Positions 1-9,198 of a DNA stretch of 64,000 bases are shown here, in pieces. Under the pieces are notes generated by a model. That model worked only from the letters and a program-made list of their open reading frames with translations, was not told the DNA's origin and made no database searches. The translations under genes and the position numbers were made by a program. How positions within the stretch are numbered: the stretch's first letter is position 1; each line of letters begins with the position of its first letter. The DNA comes from Mucilaginibacter_A sp050954285 (GTDB taxonomy: Bacteria; Bacteroidota; Bacteroidia; Sphingobacteriales; Sphingobacteriaceae). The DNA is taken from contig JBPBPL010000032.1 of the NCBI GenBank assembly GCA_050954285.1, positions 1 to 64,000 on the forward strand, written 5' to 3'.

Positions 1-85
1 GGGTACATCTTCTTGTCGTTTGGTCACACAAAAAGAACATTCCTGACCGGCTTATCTAAACCTATAGCATTATAATGAACTGATT

Positions 86-112
86 TTTAAACATACTCGT
101 AGTATGTTTAAA
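86..112. terminator. 12-bp stem hairpin with 3-nt loop
   Basis: Arms 86-97 and 101-112 are perfectly complementary around the loop CGT. T residues follow on the right and A residues precede on the left, so it could end transcription of a gene outside the left edge. A palindromic protein-binding site is the alternative. Confidence 0.45.
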
Positions 113-133
113 TTTCTATTAAAGCGGATAGTC

Positions 134-145
134 ATACTTCTTTTA
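134..145 (-). repeat. Dispersed 12-mer TAAAAGAAGYAT (T form)
   Basis: Exact copy on the minus strand in the leader of the polysaccharide locus. See the main finding on this motif. Confidence 0.8.
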
Positions 146-276
146 CAAATATGAATATAGTGTTGATCTATTTTCATCAGCAAAAACTTTATAACTATTA
201 AGTGAATTTAAAAGTATAAAAAACACTTAAAACTATTTCAAACAGGCTTTAAAAATATAAAATAATAACTTCAAAA

Positions 277-291
277 GAAGTATTATACTTC
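277..291. repeat. Palindrome GAAGTAT-T-ATACTTC
   Basis: Perfect 7-bp inverted repeat around one T. The left half reads AAAAGAAGTAT, 11 of 12 bases of the dispersed motif, so this looks like a degenerate inverted pair of it. Confidence 0.5.
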
Positions 292-501
292 AACACTTGA
301 ACTAAAATCTTAAACTAAAACATTTTTGGCAAAAAATATTTATATCTTTTACATAAATATTTTATCAATATTTTGATACAGTATGTATATATCAAATATT
401 ACATTGCTTGTTAGATTCTTTAATAATTGAATAATTTGTTTAACTTATTTTCAGAATTTTCGTATTAACAATCGAGTCACCGCCACAAGTTATTTATTCA
501 A

Positions 502-532
502 TTTGTAACTAAATATTATCCTATTATCTTTA
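502..532 (+). promoter_or_regulatory. Bacteroidota-type promoter for the polysaccharide operon
   Basis: A TTTG box at 502-505 is followed after 19 bases by TATCTTTA at 525-532. This matches the Bacteroidota sigma consensus TTTG-N19-21-TAnnTTTG except at the last base. The wza-like start codon lies 24 bases downstream. Confidence 0.6.
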
Positions 533-555
533 CCCGAAACTTTATTATTACCCGT

Positions 556-1344
556 ATGATTAAAAATTACGTTTATAGCCTAATTTTGCTCCTGTTCATG
601 TCCTCTTGCGCAACCAACAAAGATCTTGCATATTTTCAGGATGTAAGCAGAACATCTGTTACCTCAGAAAAAGCTGAACCTTATATTCCGGTTACAATTC
701 AACCCTTAGATATAATAGCACTTAATATCAGCAGCCTTAATCCGGATGCATCCGCAGTATATAATCACGGAGTTGTAAGTAACAATGCCACTACTGTTAC
801 AGGAGCAGTTGATGCTACTGCGGCTTCAACTGGATATTTAGTTGACAATGCTGGCAACATTCAGCTGCCTATTTTGGGTAATATAAAAGTATCCGGACAA
901 ACGATTCCTGAATTCAAAAAATCGTTAACGGCTATGCTTCAAAAATATTTAAAAGAACCTTACGTAACAGCAAACATTAGTAATTTTAAAGTAACTGTTA
1001 TGGGTGATGTAGGCAGCCCGAGAGTGCTGAGAGTACAAAATGAACGCATCAATATCACGGATGCTTTAACACTAGCCGGTGATTTAAATGTATCTGCGGT
1101 AAGGAGTACAATACTTTTAATTAGAGAACAAAATGGCAGAAGGGAATATATACCGGTTAATTTAAACTCTAAGGATATTTTCAATTCTCCTTACTATTAT
1201 CTTAAAAGTAATGATATTATTTATGTTACTCCAGGTAAGTATAAAAATACTTTAGCTTTAGATAACACAAACAGAAACTTAGGACTTGCAGCTACAGCAA
1301 TTTCTTTAGGAATAACCATTCTATATTTTATTATCAAGAGATAA
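556..1344 (+). CDS. Outer-membrane polysaccharide export lipoprotein, Wza-like
   Basis: This 262-residue protein should form the outer-membrane export channel for the polysaccharide. The N-terminus is a lipoprotein signal ending in a lipobox with Cys18 (LFMSSC). A Poly_export (BexD/Wza) region follows at about 45-145 and an SLBB-like region at about 150-225. The C-terminus has a single hydrophobic helix (about 241-259) ending in basic residues, in line with the outer-membrane helix of Wza. It is the first gene of the locus, under a good promoter, and is separated by 7 bases from the wzc-like gene, its expected partner. It is shorter than E. coli Wza, as is usual in Bacteroidota. Confidence 0.88.
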   Translation: MIKNYVYSLILLLFMSSCATNKDLAYFQDVSRTSVTSEKAEPYIPVTIQPLDIIALNISSLNPDASAVYNHGVVSNNATTVTGAVDATAASTGYLVDNAGNIQLPILGNIKVSGQTIPEFKKSLTAMLQKYLKEPYVTANISNFKVTVMGDVGSPRVLRVQNERINITDALTLAGDLNVSAVRSTILLIREQNGRREYIPVNLNSKDIFNSPYYYLKSNDIIYVTPGKYKNTLALDNTNRNLGLAATAISLGITILYFIIKR

Positions 1345-1351
1345 ATTTTAT

Positions 1352-3718
1352 ATGAATAATAACACCACGCAATATGAGCAGTATGAAAACACTGCAGAAA
1401 CTGATAACTTTAACCAATTAAAGTATTTTTTATCCCGCTGTTTATATCACTGGCCTCTCTTTTTACTGGGTGTATTAATAACTACAGGCATAGCGTACTA
1501 TAATTTACGCTCTCAAAAACCATCATACGAAGTTACTGCTAAGCTGCTGGTGAATGACGGTAAACCAAGTGGCGAAAGCAGTGCTTTAGAAAAGCTGAAT
1601 GTTACAGAAGCGTCTAAAGGCATCGACAATGAAATAGAAATTTTAAAATCGCGGCCATTGGTTTTGGATGCTATAAAAAATTTGAACCTGTGGATAAATT
1701 ACGAGGAAAAAGGTAAATATTATCAAAAAGATGTGTATGCTACCACCCCGGTTATATTTAAGTATTTATCTAAAGGACAGTTTACAGGCCAGCAGGTTTT
1801 AAATGTTATTATACTGGCGGATAATCATTTTGCAATTTTGAAATCAAACGGTGAATCCATTAATGCTTCTTTTAACGATACTTTTTCAAATAGTTTCGGA
1901 AGCTGGAAACTGGAAAAAACAACAAACACTGATAAATATATTGGCAAGCAAATCAGAATAACTTTACGTGATCCGGAAGCTGTTTCCAGTGATTACCAGG
2001 GCCGGATCAGGATAGCGGCAACTACTCTCGGATCCAATCTTTTGAATGTTAGTTTAAATGATGAAGTGCCTGAACGTGGAAGACTTTTTTTAAATGCCCT
2101 GTTTAAAAATTATATTTTAAAAACAAAAGAGAATAAAAATTTTGCAACTGATAATGCTTTAAAGTTTTTAAATACCCGGTTAGATACCATTTCGCGGGAG
2201 CTTAATGAATCGGAAAGAAAAATTGGGAGCTATAAAAGCAGCAATAAGTTTACTGATATTTCTGCTAAAGGAGGTACTTATTTAGGCAATGTACAAACCA
2301 ACGATGCCAAATTGGCTGAACTGAATATACAGCTGGACTTATTATCCGGAATAGAAAACTATGTTAATTCCGCACGAAATGACGACAATGTTCCGGTTAC
2401 TGCTGGTATTAATGATGGCAGCTTAGGTGGTTTAGTAGGTCAGTTATCTACCGCTATACAACAGCGTAATAAATTACTGGCTACAACTCCTGAAAGCAAC
2501 CCAATATTTGAACCGATTAACAAACAACTCCAATCAATAAAAAGTGCTATAAAAGAAACGATAAAAGGGGTAAGGTCATCTTTACAGATTACTAAAAATC
2601 AGTTACAATCCAATAACTCGAAATTTGAATCGTCTTTTCAGGAAGTACCAGCGCAAGAACGGGAAATTGTAAATATGACGCGGCAAAAATCCTTAAAAGA
2701 GGACCAATTTGTTTACTTATCACAACAAAGGGAAACTATAGCCTTAAACTATGCTTCTACCCTATCTAATGTTCAGATTGTAGATGAACCACATGATGCC
2801 GGCGTAGTTCCTTCAAAAGCTCCATTGATTTTGTCAACAGCCTTTTTACTGGGTTTACTTTTACCTGCAGGATTTGTATATGGCCGAAATGCAATTAAAA
2901 ATCAAATCGTTGATAAGCGGGAAATTGAAAGCAGCACCAATATTCCTGTTATTTCTGAAATCAATTATGAAGAAAGCAATTCCTTAAAATCAATTACCAG
3001 CCGAAATGGGAATATTTTTGGCGAACAAATCAGGGAACTGCGAACAAAATTACTTCATCTGCATCAAAAGAAAGCAACCGGCAGGGTAACGCTGTTTACT
3101 TCCAGCACTTCTGCAGAAGGAAAAAGTTTTATTGCTAGTAGTTTAGGATTGGCCATTGCTGCATCCGGACGGAAAACAGTTATTTTAGAGCTGGATCTGC
3201 GGAAACCTAAAATTTCCAAAAACTATGACTTAAGTCAGGATCACTTAGGCATTAGCGATTATCTTACAGGAAGGGTTACAGATATTCAAAAGATTATTCA
3301 GCCCTCATCTGTGAGGCCGGAGTTGTTTATTATTGGTGCCGGTTCAATACCAGAAAATCCGTCTGAATTGCTTGAAAATTACCGAATGCAGGAATTGATT
3401 GATGCATTGAAAGTACAGTTTGACGATGTTTTGCTGGATACGCCACCTATCCATTTGGTTACAGATGCCATGATTATTTCAGATATGAGTGATGTAACCT
3501 TATACATTATCCGACAGGGATATACCTCCAAAGAAGAACTGGATTTTATCAAGCGTATTGCTAAAGAACGCAGATTACCAAAACTGAATATCGTTTTTAA
3601 TGGCGTTCAAAACCAGAAATATGGAAACAGTTACCATTATGATAACAGTTATTATACGCAGCAAACAGAAAAGAAATCTGTAAAAACTAGGTTTAAAGAT
3701 TTTCTTGACAGGTTCTGA
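1352..3718 (+). CDS. Wzc-like polysaccharide co-polymerase / tyrosine autokinase
   Basis: At 788 residues this is a full-length fused Wzz domain plus BY-kinase. Membrane helices lie at about 33-50 and 490-510, flanking a long periplasmic coiled region. The cytoplasmic kinase has a Walker A (TSAEGKS, about 586-592), a Walker A' (VILELDLR, about 610-617) and a Walker B (VLLDTPP, about 692-698). The tail carries a tyrosine cluster (about 755-770, six Tyr), the expected autophosphorylation site. It should control chain length and export together with the Wza-like protein just upstream. Residues N-A-S-F near nt 1863 are encoded by a copy of the dispersed 12-mer. Confidence 0.92.
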   Translation: MNNNTTQYEQYENTAETDNFNQLKYFLSRCLYHWPLFLLGVLITTGIAYYNLRSQKPSYEVTAKLLVNDGKPSGESSALEKLNVTEASKGIDNEIEILKSRPLVLDAIKNLNLWINYEEKGKYYQKDVYATTPVIFKYLSKGQFTGQQVLNVIILADNHFAILKSNGESINASFNDTFSNSFGSWKLEKTTNTDKYIGKQIRITLRDPEAVSSDYQGRIRIAATTLGSNLLNVSLNDEVPERGRLFLNALFKNYILKTKENKNFATDNALKFLNTRLDTISRELNESERKIGSYKSSNKFTDISAKGGTYLGNVQTNDAKLAELNIQLDLLSGIENYVNSARNDDNVPVTAGINDGSLGGLVGQLSTAIQQRNKLLATTPESNPIFEPINKQLQSIKSAIKETIKGVRSSLQITKNQLQSNNSKFESSFQEVPAQEREIVNMTRQKSLKEDQFVYLSQQRETIALNYASTLSNVQIVDEPHDAGVVPSKAPLILSTAFLLGLLLPAGFVYGRNAIKNQIVDKREIESSTNIPVISEINYEESNSLKSITSRNGNIFGEQIRELRTKLLHLHQKKATGRVTLFTSSTSAEGKSFIASSLGLAIAASGRKTVILELDLRKPKISKNYDLSQDHLGISDYLTGRVTDIQKIIQPSSVRPELFIIGAGSIPENPSELLENYRMQELIDALKVQFDDVLLDTPPIHLVTDAMIISDMSDVTLYIIRQGYTSKEELDFIKRIAKERRLPKLNIVFNGVQNQKYGNSYHYDNSYYTQQTEKKSVKTRFKDFLDRF

Positions 3719-3729
3719 TAAATACATGG

Positions 3730-3755
3730 GCACAATAATTTTCATTGTGCTTTTT
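3730..3755 (+). terminator. Rho-independent terminator after the wzc-like gene
   Basis: Arms GCACAAT (3730-3736) and ATTGTGC (3744-3750) are perfect complements with a 7-base loop, directly followed by TTTTT. It starts 12 bases after the wzc-like stop codon. Confidence 0.8.
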
Positions 3756-3922
3756 ACAATACCTCAATTTTTGATTTCTATTTTTACCGGGCATTTTAAC
3801 AGGTAGTAACCATTTACATAAACGATTATTTAGTAACAAATGGGACTGAAAGGGCGAAGCCATAAAATAGCGCGAATTTTAGTAATAACAATTTAATAAG
3901 AGATTCTACATTTTTTTATAAT

Positions 3923-3930
3923 TATATTTG
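3923..3930 (+). promoter_or_regulatory. Possible -7 box TATATTTG
   Basis: It matches TAnnTTTG exactly, but no TTTG box is found at the expected distance upstream, and the next start codon is about 155 bases away. It may drive the wzm-like gene with a long leader. Confidence 0.35.
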
Positions 3931-3932
3931 CA

Positions 3933-3944
3933 ATACTGTTTTTA
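3933..3944 (-). repeat. Dispersed motif variant TAAAAACAGTAT
   Basis: Exact copy of the AC variant on the minus strand, in the intergenic region just downstream of the possible -7 box. Confidence 0.6.
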
Positions 3945-4085
3945 TAATACAAATTTTGCATTGAACATCAGGTTAATTATTCTTGTTGTCATCATTGATA
4001 GTTTTTTTACTACATAGAAATCTAATTAATAAACAGCAGAATATTATTATAACAAAATTAAACTTAACACTTCTACTACTAAATA

Positions 4086-4949
4086 ATGGATAAAAACTTA
4101 ACTGCTGATCATCAGGTGTGGGATTTGGAAATCAAACCTCAAAACAGTGCATTTGATTTACATCTAAATGATGTATGGAAGTATCGCGATTTATTAGGTT
4201 TACTTGTACGCCGGGATTTTGTGGCATTTTACAAACAGACCATTTTAGGGCCGCTGTGGTTTTTTGTGCAGCCTTTAGTAACTACGATCACTTATACTTT
4301 TATTTTTGGAAATCTTGCAAAAATATCAACAGATCAATTACCAGCTCCTTTGTTCTATATGGCCGGTATTACTGCATGGAACTACTTTTCAGACTGCCTT
4401 ACCAAAACTTCAACTGTTTTTAAAGACAATGCCGATATTTTCGGAAAAGTATATTTTCCAAGGTTAATTATGCCTTTAAGTATTGTGCTAAGCAATTTAG
4501 TTCGGTTTGGTGTACAATTTTTACTGTTTGTTTTAGTGATGGCTTACTATGCATATCATGGTGCTGCCTTTCATCCTACCTGGGCCATATGCTTATTTCC
4601 TTTGGTAGTAATATTAATGGCTGCTTTAGGTTTGGGTTTAGGTATGATTATCTCTGCCATGACTACAAAATACAGGGATCTGGCATTTTTACTTGTATTT
4701 GGGGTACAGTTGTTACAGTATTCAACTACAGTTATTTATCCATTATCCAAAGTTCCTTTACAATACCGATGGATAATTGCAGCAAACCCAATGACACCTT
4801 TAATAGAAACATTCAGATATGGCTTCCTGGGAACAGGCAGTTTTAGCTGGGGATCAATAGGTTATTCTACGATTATGACAGTTTTACTCCTCTTCCTAGG
4901 CACAATCATATTTAACAAGGTTGAAAAAAGTTTCGTAGATACTGTATAG
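4086..4949 (+). CDS. ABC-2 type polysaccharide export permease, Wzm-like
   Basis: This 287-residue membrane protein of the ABC-2 family has about six hydrophobic segments. Its N-terminal amphipathic stretch (YRDLLGLLVRRDFVAFYKQT, then LGPLWFF) is typical of Wzm/TagG/RfbA permeases. It would move lipid-linked glycan across the inner membrane with a Wzt ATPase. It is the only such permease in the window, whereas two Wzt-like ATPases are present (7926 and 14419). It lies about 3 kb from the nearer of them rather than next to it, which is unusual. Confidence 0.88.
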   Translation: MDKNLTADHQVWDLEIKPQNSAFDLHLNDVWKYRDLLGLLVRRDFVAFYKQTILGPLWFFVQPLVTTITYTFIFGNLAKISTDQLPAPLFYMAGITAWNYFSDCLTKTSTVFKDNADIFGKVYFPRLIMPLSIVLSNLVRFGVQFLLFVLVMAYYAYHGAAFHPTWAICLFPLVVILMAALGLGLGMIISAMTTKYRDLAFLLVFGVQLLQYSTTVIYPLSKVPLQYRWIIAANPMTPLIETFRYGFLGTGSFSWGSIGYSTIMTVLLLFLGTIIFNKVEKSFVDTV

Positions 4950-4982
4950 GTGTTCTGATACTATAACTTTAAACATCCTATT

Positions 4983-5777
4983 ATGCTAAGTACATCTGCT
5001 GCAAAAACGTTAAATTCTTATTTCGACAAGATCCTCATTCTAACCATCAAAAGAAATGGTGCAAGAAGAGAGTTACTTAAACAAATCCTCAACGGACTTG
5101 AATATGAAGTTTTTTATGGCGTTGAGGGCAATACGTTAGAAATTAATAATTTAATACATACGGGAATAGTAGATAAAAATATTGATACTATCTTTATAAA
5201 AGACAATATAGACTATATGAATATGGGATCAAACCCAATACATATTAACCAGATTGCCTGCTCCTTGTCTCATGTAGAAATGTTTAAATATGTTAGAGAT
5301 AACAATTTAAGCCGTGTATTGATTTTAGAAGATGATATTATACCAATTGAAAAACACCTAACTTTTTTAGCTGAGACTTTGCAACAAATGCCAAGGAGTT
5401 GGGATATACTATACCTTGGTCATATCTATAATAATAACTTTAGTTTTTGGGGTAAACTTAAATATTATCATTTTACCAACTTTTTGTATCAATTAGGGAT
5501 CAAAACAACAGCTATCATTCGCAAAAGAAACACTTACCCCACCCCTTATTCTACGTTATTGAGAAAACAAGGTGCCCACATTGGCACACATGCGTACGCA
5601 ATTAGTAATGAAGGCGCAAAAAAGATGATTCCTTTACAAAACCCCTTAAAACAAGCTGCCCCGGATCTAATGCTGATGGATGCAATTGCTAAAAGGCAGG
5701 TTGTTTCGTACACTACGAAATACAATTTCTTTGAACAAAACTCAACAATTCATTCTTCGGTTTGGGATGGACAATAA
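4983..5777 (+). CDS. Glycosyltransferase family 25 protein
   Basis: This 264-residue protein has the family 25 (LPS galactosyl/glucosyltransferase type) layout. The start FDKILILTIKRNGARRE is the usual N-terminal strand and Arg-rich turn. A conserved ACSLSHVEMF segment lies at about 97-106, followed by the LILEDDIIP acidic motif (about 112-120), and HAYAISNEGAKKM further on. It adds one sugar to the repeat unit; donor and linkage cannot be read from sequence. It sits 33 bases after the permease, probably in the same operon. Confidence 0.8.
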   Translation: MLSTSAAKTLNSYFDKILILTIKRNGARRELLKQILNGLEYEVFYGVEGNTLEINNLIHTGIVDKNIDTIFIKDNIDYMNMGSNPIHINQIACSLSHVEMFKYVRDNNLSRVLILEDDIIPIEKHLTFLAETLQQMPRSWDILYLGHIYNNNFSFWGKLKYYHFTNFLYQLGIKTTAIIRKRNTYPTPYSTLLRKQGAHIGTHAYAISNEGAKKMIPLQNPLKQAAPDLMLMDAIAKRQVVSYTTKYNFFEQNSTIHSSVWDGQ

Positions 5778-5811
5778 AATTTAATTCTACAAAAACTTAA
5801 ATCAAAAATTA

Positions 5812-6726
5812 ATGGATTCAAAAAGAATTTACATAGCCGGCGCAGGTGGTATGCTTGGCGAGGCATTTTACAGAGTTTTTAAAGACGATTTTACTATTAA
5901 ATGTACAGATAAGGATGTTAATACAGATTGGCTGAGTTTTCTGGATTTTAGAGACTTGGAAAAATACAGGCAAGATGTAACTGATTTCAAACCCGACTAT
6001 CTGTTTCATTTAGGAGCTTATACTGATTTAGAATTTTGCGAATTAAATGTAGATGATACTTATTTGACAAATACAATCTCAGCAGAAAATGCTGTTTACA
6101 TAGCAAATGAGTTAAACATACCATTACTGTATATCAGTACAGCAGGAATATTTGATGGTAAAAAAGATTTATACGATGATTGGGATATGCCGAATCCGCT
6201 TGGCCATTATGCCCGCTCAAAATATATGGGAGAACGTTATGTCGTAGAACATGCCCATAAGTACGTTATCTGCCGAGCAGGTTGGATGATGGGTGGAGGC
6301 CCTGATAAAGACAAAAAGTTTATCAATAAACTAATCAAACAATTGGTTTCAGGAAAAAGAGATTTGTACATTGTTGATGATAAAGACGGCACGCCAACCT
6401 TTACCATTGATTTTGCCAAAAATGTGAAAGTATTATTTGAAAAAGAATATTGGGGTTTGTATAATTTAGTTTGCAACGGTCAAACAAGCCGTCGGGAAGT
6501 TGCAGAAGAGTTGGTTGATTTAATTGGCTTAAAAGATCAGGTTACGTTTCATGATGTAACATCAGAATATTTTAAAGATACTTATTTTGCACAACGGCCT
6601 GCATGTGAACGATTAGTTAATAAAAAACTTGAGTTACGCCAAATCAATACTATGCGTGATTGGCGAGTAGCATTAAAGGATTATTTGGATTTGTATTTTT
6701 CAGATTATTTGAAAAATAAGTTTTAA
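5812..6726 (+). CDS. RmlD-like NAD(P)-dependent sugar reductase/epimerase
   Basis: This 304-residue protein is an extended short-chain dehydrogenase most like dTDP-4-dehydrorhamnose reductase (RmlD). The nucleotide motif is G10-x2-G13-x2-G16, and the catalytic pair is YxxxK at Y133/K137 (HYARSKYMGE). No rmlA, rmlB or rmlC is in the window, so the substrate may be another nucleotide-linked keto-sugar or the partners may lie elsewhere. It is followed 30 bases later by the exostosin-like gene. Confidence 0.78.
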   Translation: MDSKRIYIAGAGGMLGEAFYRVFKDDFTIKCTDKDVNTDWLSFLDFRDLEKYRQDVTDFKPDYLFHLGAYTDLEFCELNVDDTYLTNTISAENAVYIANELNIPLLYISTAGIFDGKKDLYDDWDMPNPLGHYARSKYMGERYVVEHAHKYVICRAGWMMGGGPDKDKKFINKLIKQLVSGKRDLYIVDDKDGTPTFTIDFAKNVKVLFEKEYWGLYNLVCNGQTSRREVAEELVDLIGLKDQVTFHDVTSEYFKDTYFAQRPACERLVNKKLELRQINTMRDWRVALKDYLDLYFSDYLKNKF

Positions 6727-6756
6727 CCTGCTTTTAAAAATACGATCAAACATTAA

Positions 6757-7869
6757 TTGAATTTTACTAAGCTAAAATTATACACTGATCTCAGCCTGTT
6801 AAAGATCAAAGATCAGCCGGTAGTTGATCTGCTGGTTCCTTTTTGCGGACAAGATAGTAAAGAGCGCAACCCGGATTTAAACATTACTATCAGCCGGTTT
6901 GATCAATATGAAAAGATAGGAAAAGAAATTATTGAACTAACTTCTCTGGAAGAATGCGATGCCTGCCTGCTGCCAATCAGGTATACGCAAACCAAAAATG
7001 ACGTAATTTTTGAACAGGAAATTGAGAATTTCTCTAAACAAACAGATCATAGCAACAAAAAAACTTTTGTTTTTCTGGGTTCTGATGTAGATTACTTTGA
7101 TGTTAAAATTAAAAATTCGCTGATTTTTTGTAACACACTCTATCAGTCCAGAAGAAAAAGCAATGAATTTGCCTTTACTTTTTTCTTTGAAGATTTTATT
7201 GCTAGATACTACAACAATCAACTTCCTGTCCGCGAAAAGCCTTTGATCCCAACCGTTGGTTTCTGTGGCTATGCTCCTCCCCTGGCACAAAAACTCGGAT
7301 TTTATAAGCTAAAAGAAGCATTCCGTTTAGGGGTGAACTACTTGGGTCTAATTAAGAAGTATCCGTCCTTTTCTGCTCATTCTTACCGAGTTCGGGCTTT
7401 ATTAGCCGTTATGCGGAGTAAAAAAGTTAAAAACAATTTTATCGTTCGTTCTAATTTCGGTTTTGGCGGTCCGGTTGGGGGTTTGTATCCCGGCGGTGTA
7501 AAAGAATTAAATGCTTCTTTCAGGGAGGGTTATGTTAAAAATATTATCGACAGTGATTATACCTTGTGTGTACGCGGATATGGCAACAATTCTATCCGCT
7601 TTTTCGAAGCTCTGTGCTGCGGACGGATCCCTGTTTTTGTAAACACAGATTGCGTATTACCTTTTGATTTCCTGATCGATTGGAAAAAATACTGCGTTTG
7701 GGTTGAAGAAGATGAAATTGGCCGAATACCGGAAAAGGTATTGGCCTTCCACAATAAAAAAACGCCTGAAGAATTTAAAAACTTACAGGTAGAGATCAGA
7801 AACATCTGGAAGGAATATTTTACACCGGAAGGTTTCTATAAAAATTTGCATTTACATCTAAGTGTTTGA
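6757..7869 (+). CDS. Exostosin-like (GT47-type) glycosyltransferase, copy 1
   Basis: This 370-residue protein carries the C-terminal exostosin signature: a CVRGYGNNSIRFFEAL stretch, then GRIPVFVNTDCVLPF, then W-K-x-Y-C-V. It has no signal or membrane segment, unlike animal exostosins. The TTG start at 6757 is chosen because no ATG or GTG gives a better reading. A paralogue with the same C-terminal block is encoded at 17454. L-K-E-A-F near nt 7310 is encoded by a dispersed 12-mer copy. Confidence 0.72.
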   Translation: MNFTKLKLYTDLSLLKIKDQPVVDLLVPFCGQDSKERNPDLNITISRFDQYEKIGKEIIELTSLEECDACLLPIRYTQTKNDVIFEQEIENFSKQTDHSNKKTFVFLGSDVDYFDVKIKNSLIFCNTLYQSRRKSNEFAFTFFFEDFIARYYNNQLPVREKPLIPTVGFCGYAPPLAQKLGFYKLKEAFRLGVNYLGLIKKYPSFSAHSYRVRALLAVMRSKKVKNNFIVRSNFGFGGPVGGLYPGGVKELNASFREGYVKNIIDSDYTLCVRGYGNNSIRFFEALCCGRIPVFVNTDCVLPFDFLIDWKKYCVWVEEDEIGRIPEKVLAFHNKKTPEEFKNLQVEIRNIWKEYFTPEGFYKNLHLHLSV

Positions 7870-7925
7870 TCTTAATATATATGGTTGCTGAATTTTAACA
7901 GCAATACTTAATAAATCATAAAATT

Positions 7926-9188
7926 ATGTCAACAGCTATTAAAGTTGAAAATTTATCAAAAGCATATCAGTTAGGCACCATCGGTACGGGTACAATCTCC
8001 AGGGATTTGGAGCGCTGGATCGCCAGGGTACGTGGCAAAGAAGATCCTTTCATGACTATCGGAGAAGCTAACGACCGTTCTGTAAAAGGCAGCAGTGATG
8101 TAGTATTAAGTTTAAATAACGTCAGTTTTGATATACAGCAAGGAGATGCCGTAGGTATTATTGGCCGTAATGGTGCAGGCAAAAGCACTTTACTTAAACT
8201 ATTAAGTCGCGTTACATCCCCTACAACCGGAACCATAAAAGTTAAGGGCCGTATTGCAAGCTTGCTGGAAGTTGGAACGGGTTTTCATCCGGAACTAACC
8301 GGCCGCGAAAATATCTTTTTAAATGGTGCCATTTTAGGAATGCGTAAAAAAGAAATCGCCCGTAAGTTTGACCAGATTGTAGATTTTGCCGGTGTAGAAC
8401 GATACATTGATACCCCAGTGAAACGCTATTCTTCTGGTATGTATGTGCGTTTAGCTTTTGCAGTGGCAGCACATTTGGAATCTGAAATCTTGATCGTAGA
8501 TGAAGTGCTGGCTGTTGGTGATGCTGAATTTCAAAAGAAATGTTTAGGCAAAATGGGGGAAGTTAGCCAGGGAGAAGGACGAACAGTTTTGTTTGTAAGT
8601 CATAATATGGCATCTGTTAAGCAACTTTGTAACTCGGGCATAGTATTAGATAAGGGGAAAATTGGTGAAACTGGAAATATTATAAAAGCAATAGAATATT
8701 ATAAACAACTTGGTATTGTAAAATCAAATCAAACCTTAAATCATTTAGTTAAGCACAGACACTCACATATTCAAGTTGATACTATCTTGATTAATGGAAA
8801 CCCAAGTGCCATAGTTGAAATTGATGCTACTTCAAATATTTTTTCATTTGCAATTAAAGGTAAAACAATAGAAACTTTTCAATTGAATATTGAAATCAGA
8901 ATATTCACTTTAGATGGAATATTGGTTTCGTTTTATAGCCCAGGTCACGTTGATGCTTCGCTAATTACGCTTAATGGTGTGTTTACCATTTCTGATACAA
9001 TTGTATTACCTGAAACTATGGTATCCGGTGAATATTTGATGAATATTGAACTAAGCTATCCAAATAGTGAACGGTATTTGTTAATTGAAGGTATCACGCT
9101 AATTAAAAATGGGGTAACAACTGCTGCCGGTAGAACATTAACTTACAATGATATAGGATTTTTTCTAATGAAAAAGTTTACTGCTTAA
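7926..9188 (+). CDS. ABC polysaccharide export ATPase with C-terminal sugar-binding domain, Wzt-like copy 1
   Basis: The protein is 420 residues. The ATPase half has a Walker A (GRNGAGKST, about 80-88), a signature (SSGMY, about 169-173), a Walker B (ILIVDEV, about 187-193) and an H-loop (VSHNM). The C-terminal half (about 285-417) is a Wzt_C-like beta domain that in known systems recognises the finished glycan end. It should pair with the permease at 4086. Base composition drops sharply from about nt 8640, where the C-terminal half begins. It is a paralogue of the gene at 14419. Confidence 0.9.
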   Translation: MSTAIKVENLSKAYQLGTIGTGTISRDLERWIARVRGKEDPFMTIGEANDRSVKGSSDVVLSLNNVSFDIQQGDAVGIIGRNGAGKSTLLKLLSRVTSPTTGTIKVKGRIASLLEVGTGFHPELTGRENIFLNGAILGMRKKEIARKFDQIVDFAGVERYIDTPVKRYSSGMYVRLAFAVAAHLESEILIVDEVLAVGDAEFQKKCLGKMGEVSQGEGRTVLFVSHNMASVKQLCNSGIVLDKGKIGETGNIIKAIEYYKQLGIVKSNQTLNHLVKHRHSHIQVDTILINGNPSAIVEIDATSNIFSFAIKGKTIETFQLNIEIRIFTLDGILVSFYSPGHVDASLITLNGVFTISDTIVLPETMVSGEYLMNIELSYPNSERYLLIEGITLIKNGVTTAAGRTLTYNDIGFFLMKKFTA

Positions 9189-9198
9189 TACTAAATTT

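Larger units (their letters stand above)
1..501. other. Intergenic/leader region before the polysaccharide locus
   Basis: This AT-rich stretch has no convincing complete gene. Two + frames are open from the left edge, one ending at a TAA at 73-75 and one at a TAA at 55-57, so one could be the last few codons of a gene lying outside the window; I cannot decide which, if either. It holds a strong hairpin (86-112), one exact copy of the dispersed 12-mer (134-145) and a small palindrome (277-291). Confidence 0.6.
3719..4085. other. Intergenic region between wzc-like and wzm-like genes
   Basis: This 367-base gap contains a terminator (3730-3755), a possible promoter -7 box (3923-3930) and a variant of the dispersed motif (3933-3944). 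It probably separates two transcription units of the locus. No ORF of note was seen. Confidence 0.55.

Noticed and set aside
3841..3860. Sequence like part of a CRISPR repeat (GGGACTGAAAGG)
   Set aside because: It occurs once, with no regularly spaced repeats and no cas genes nearby.
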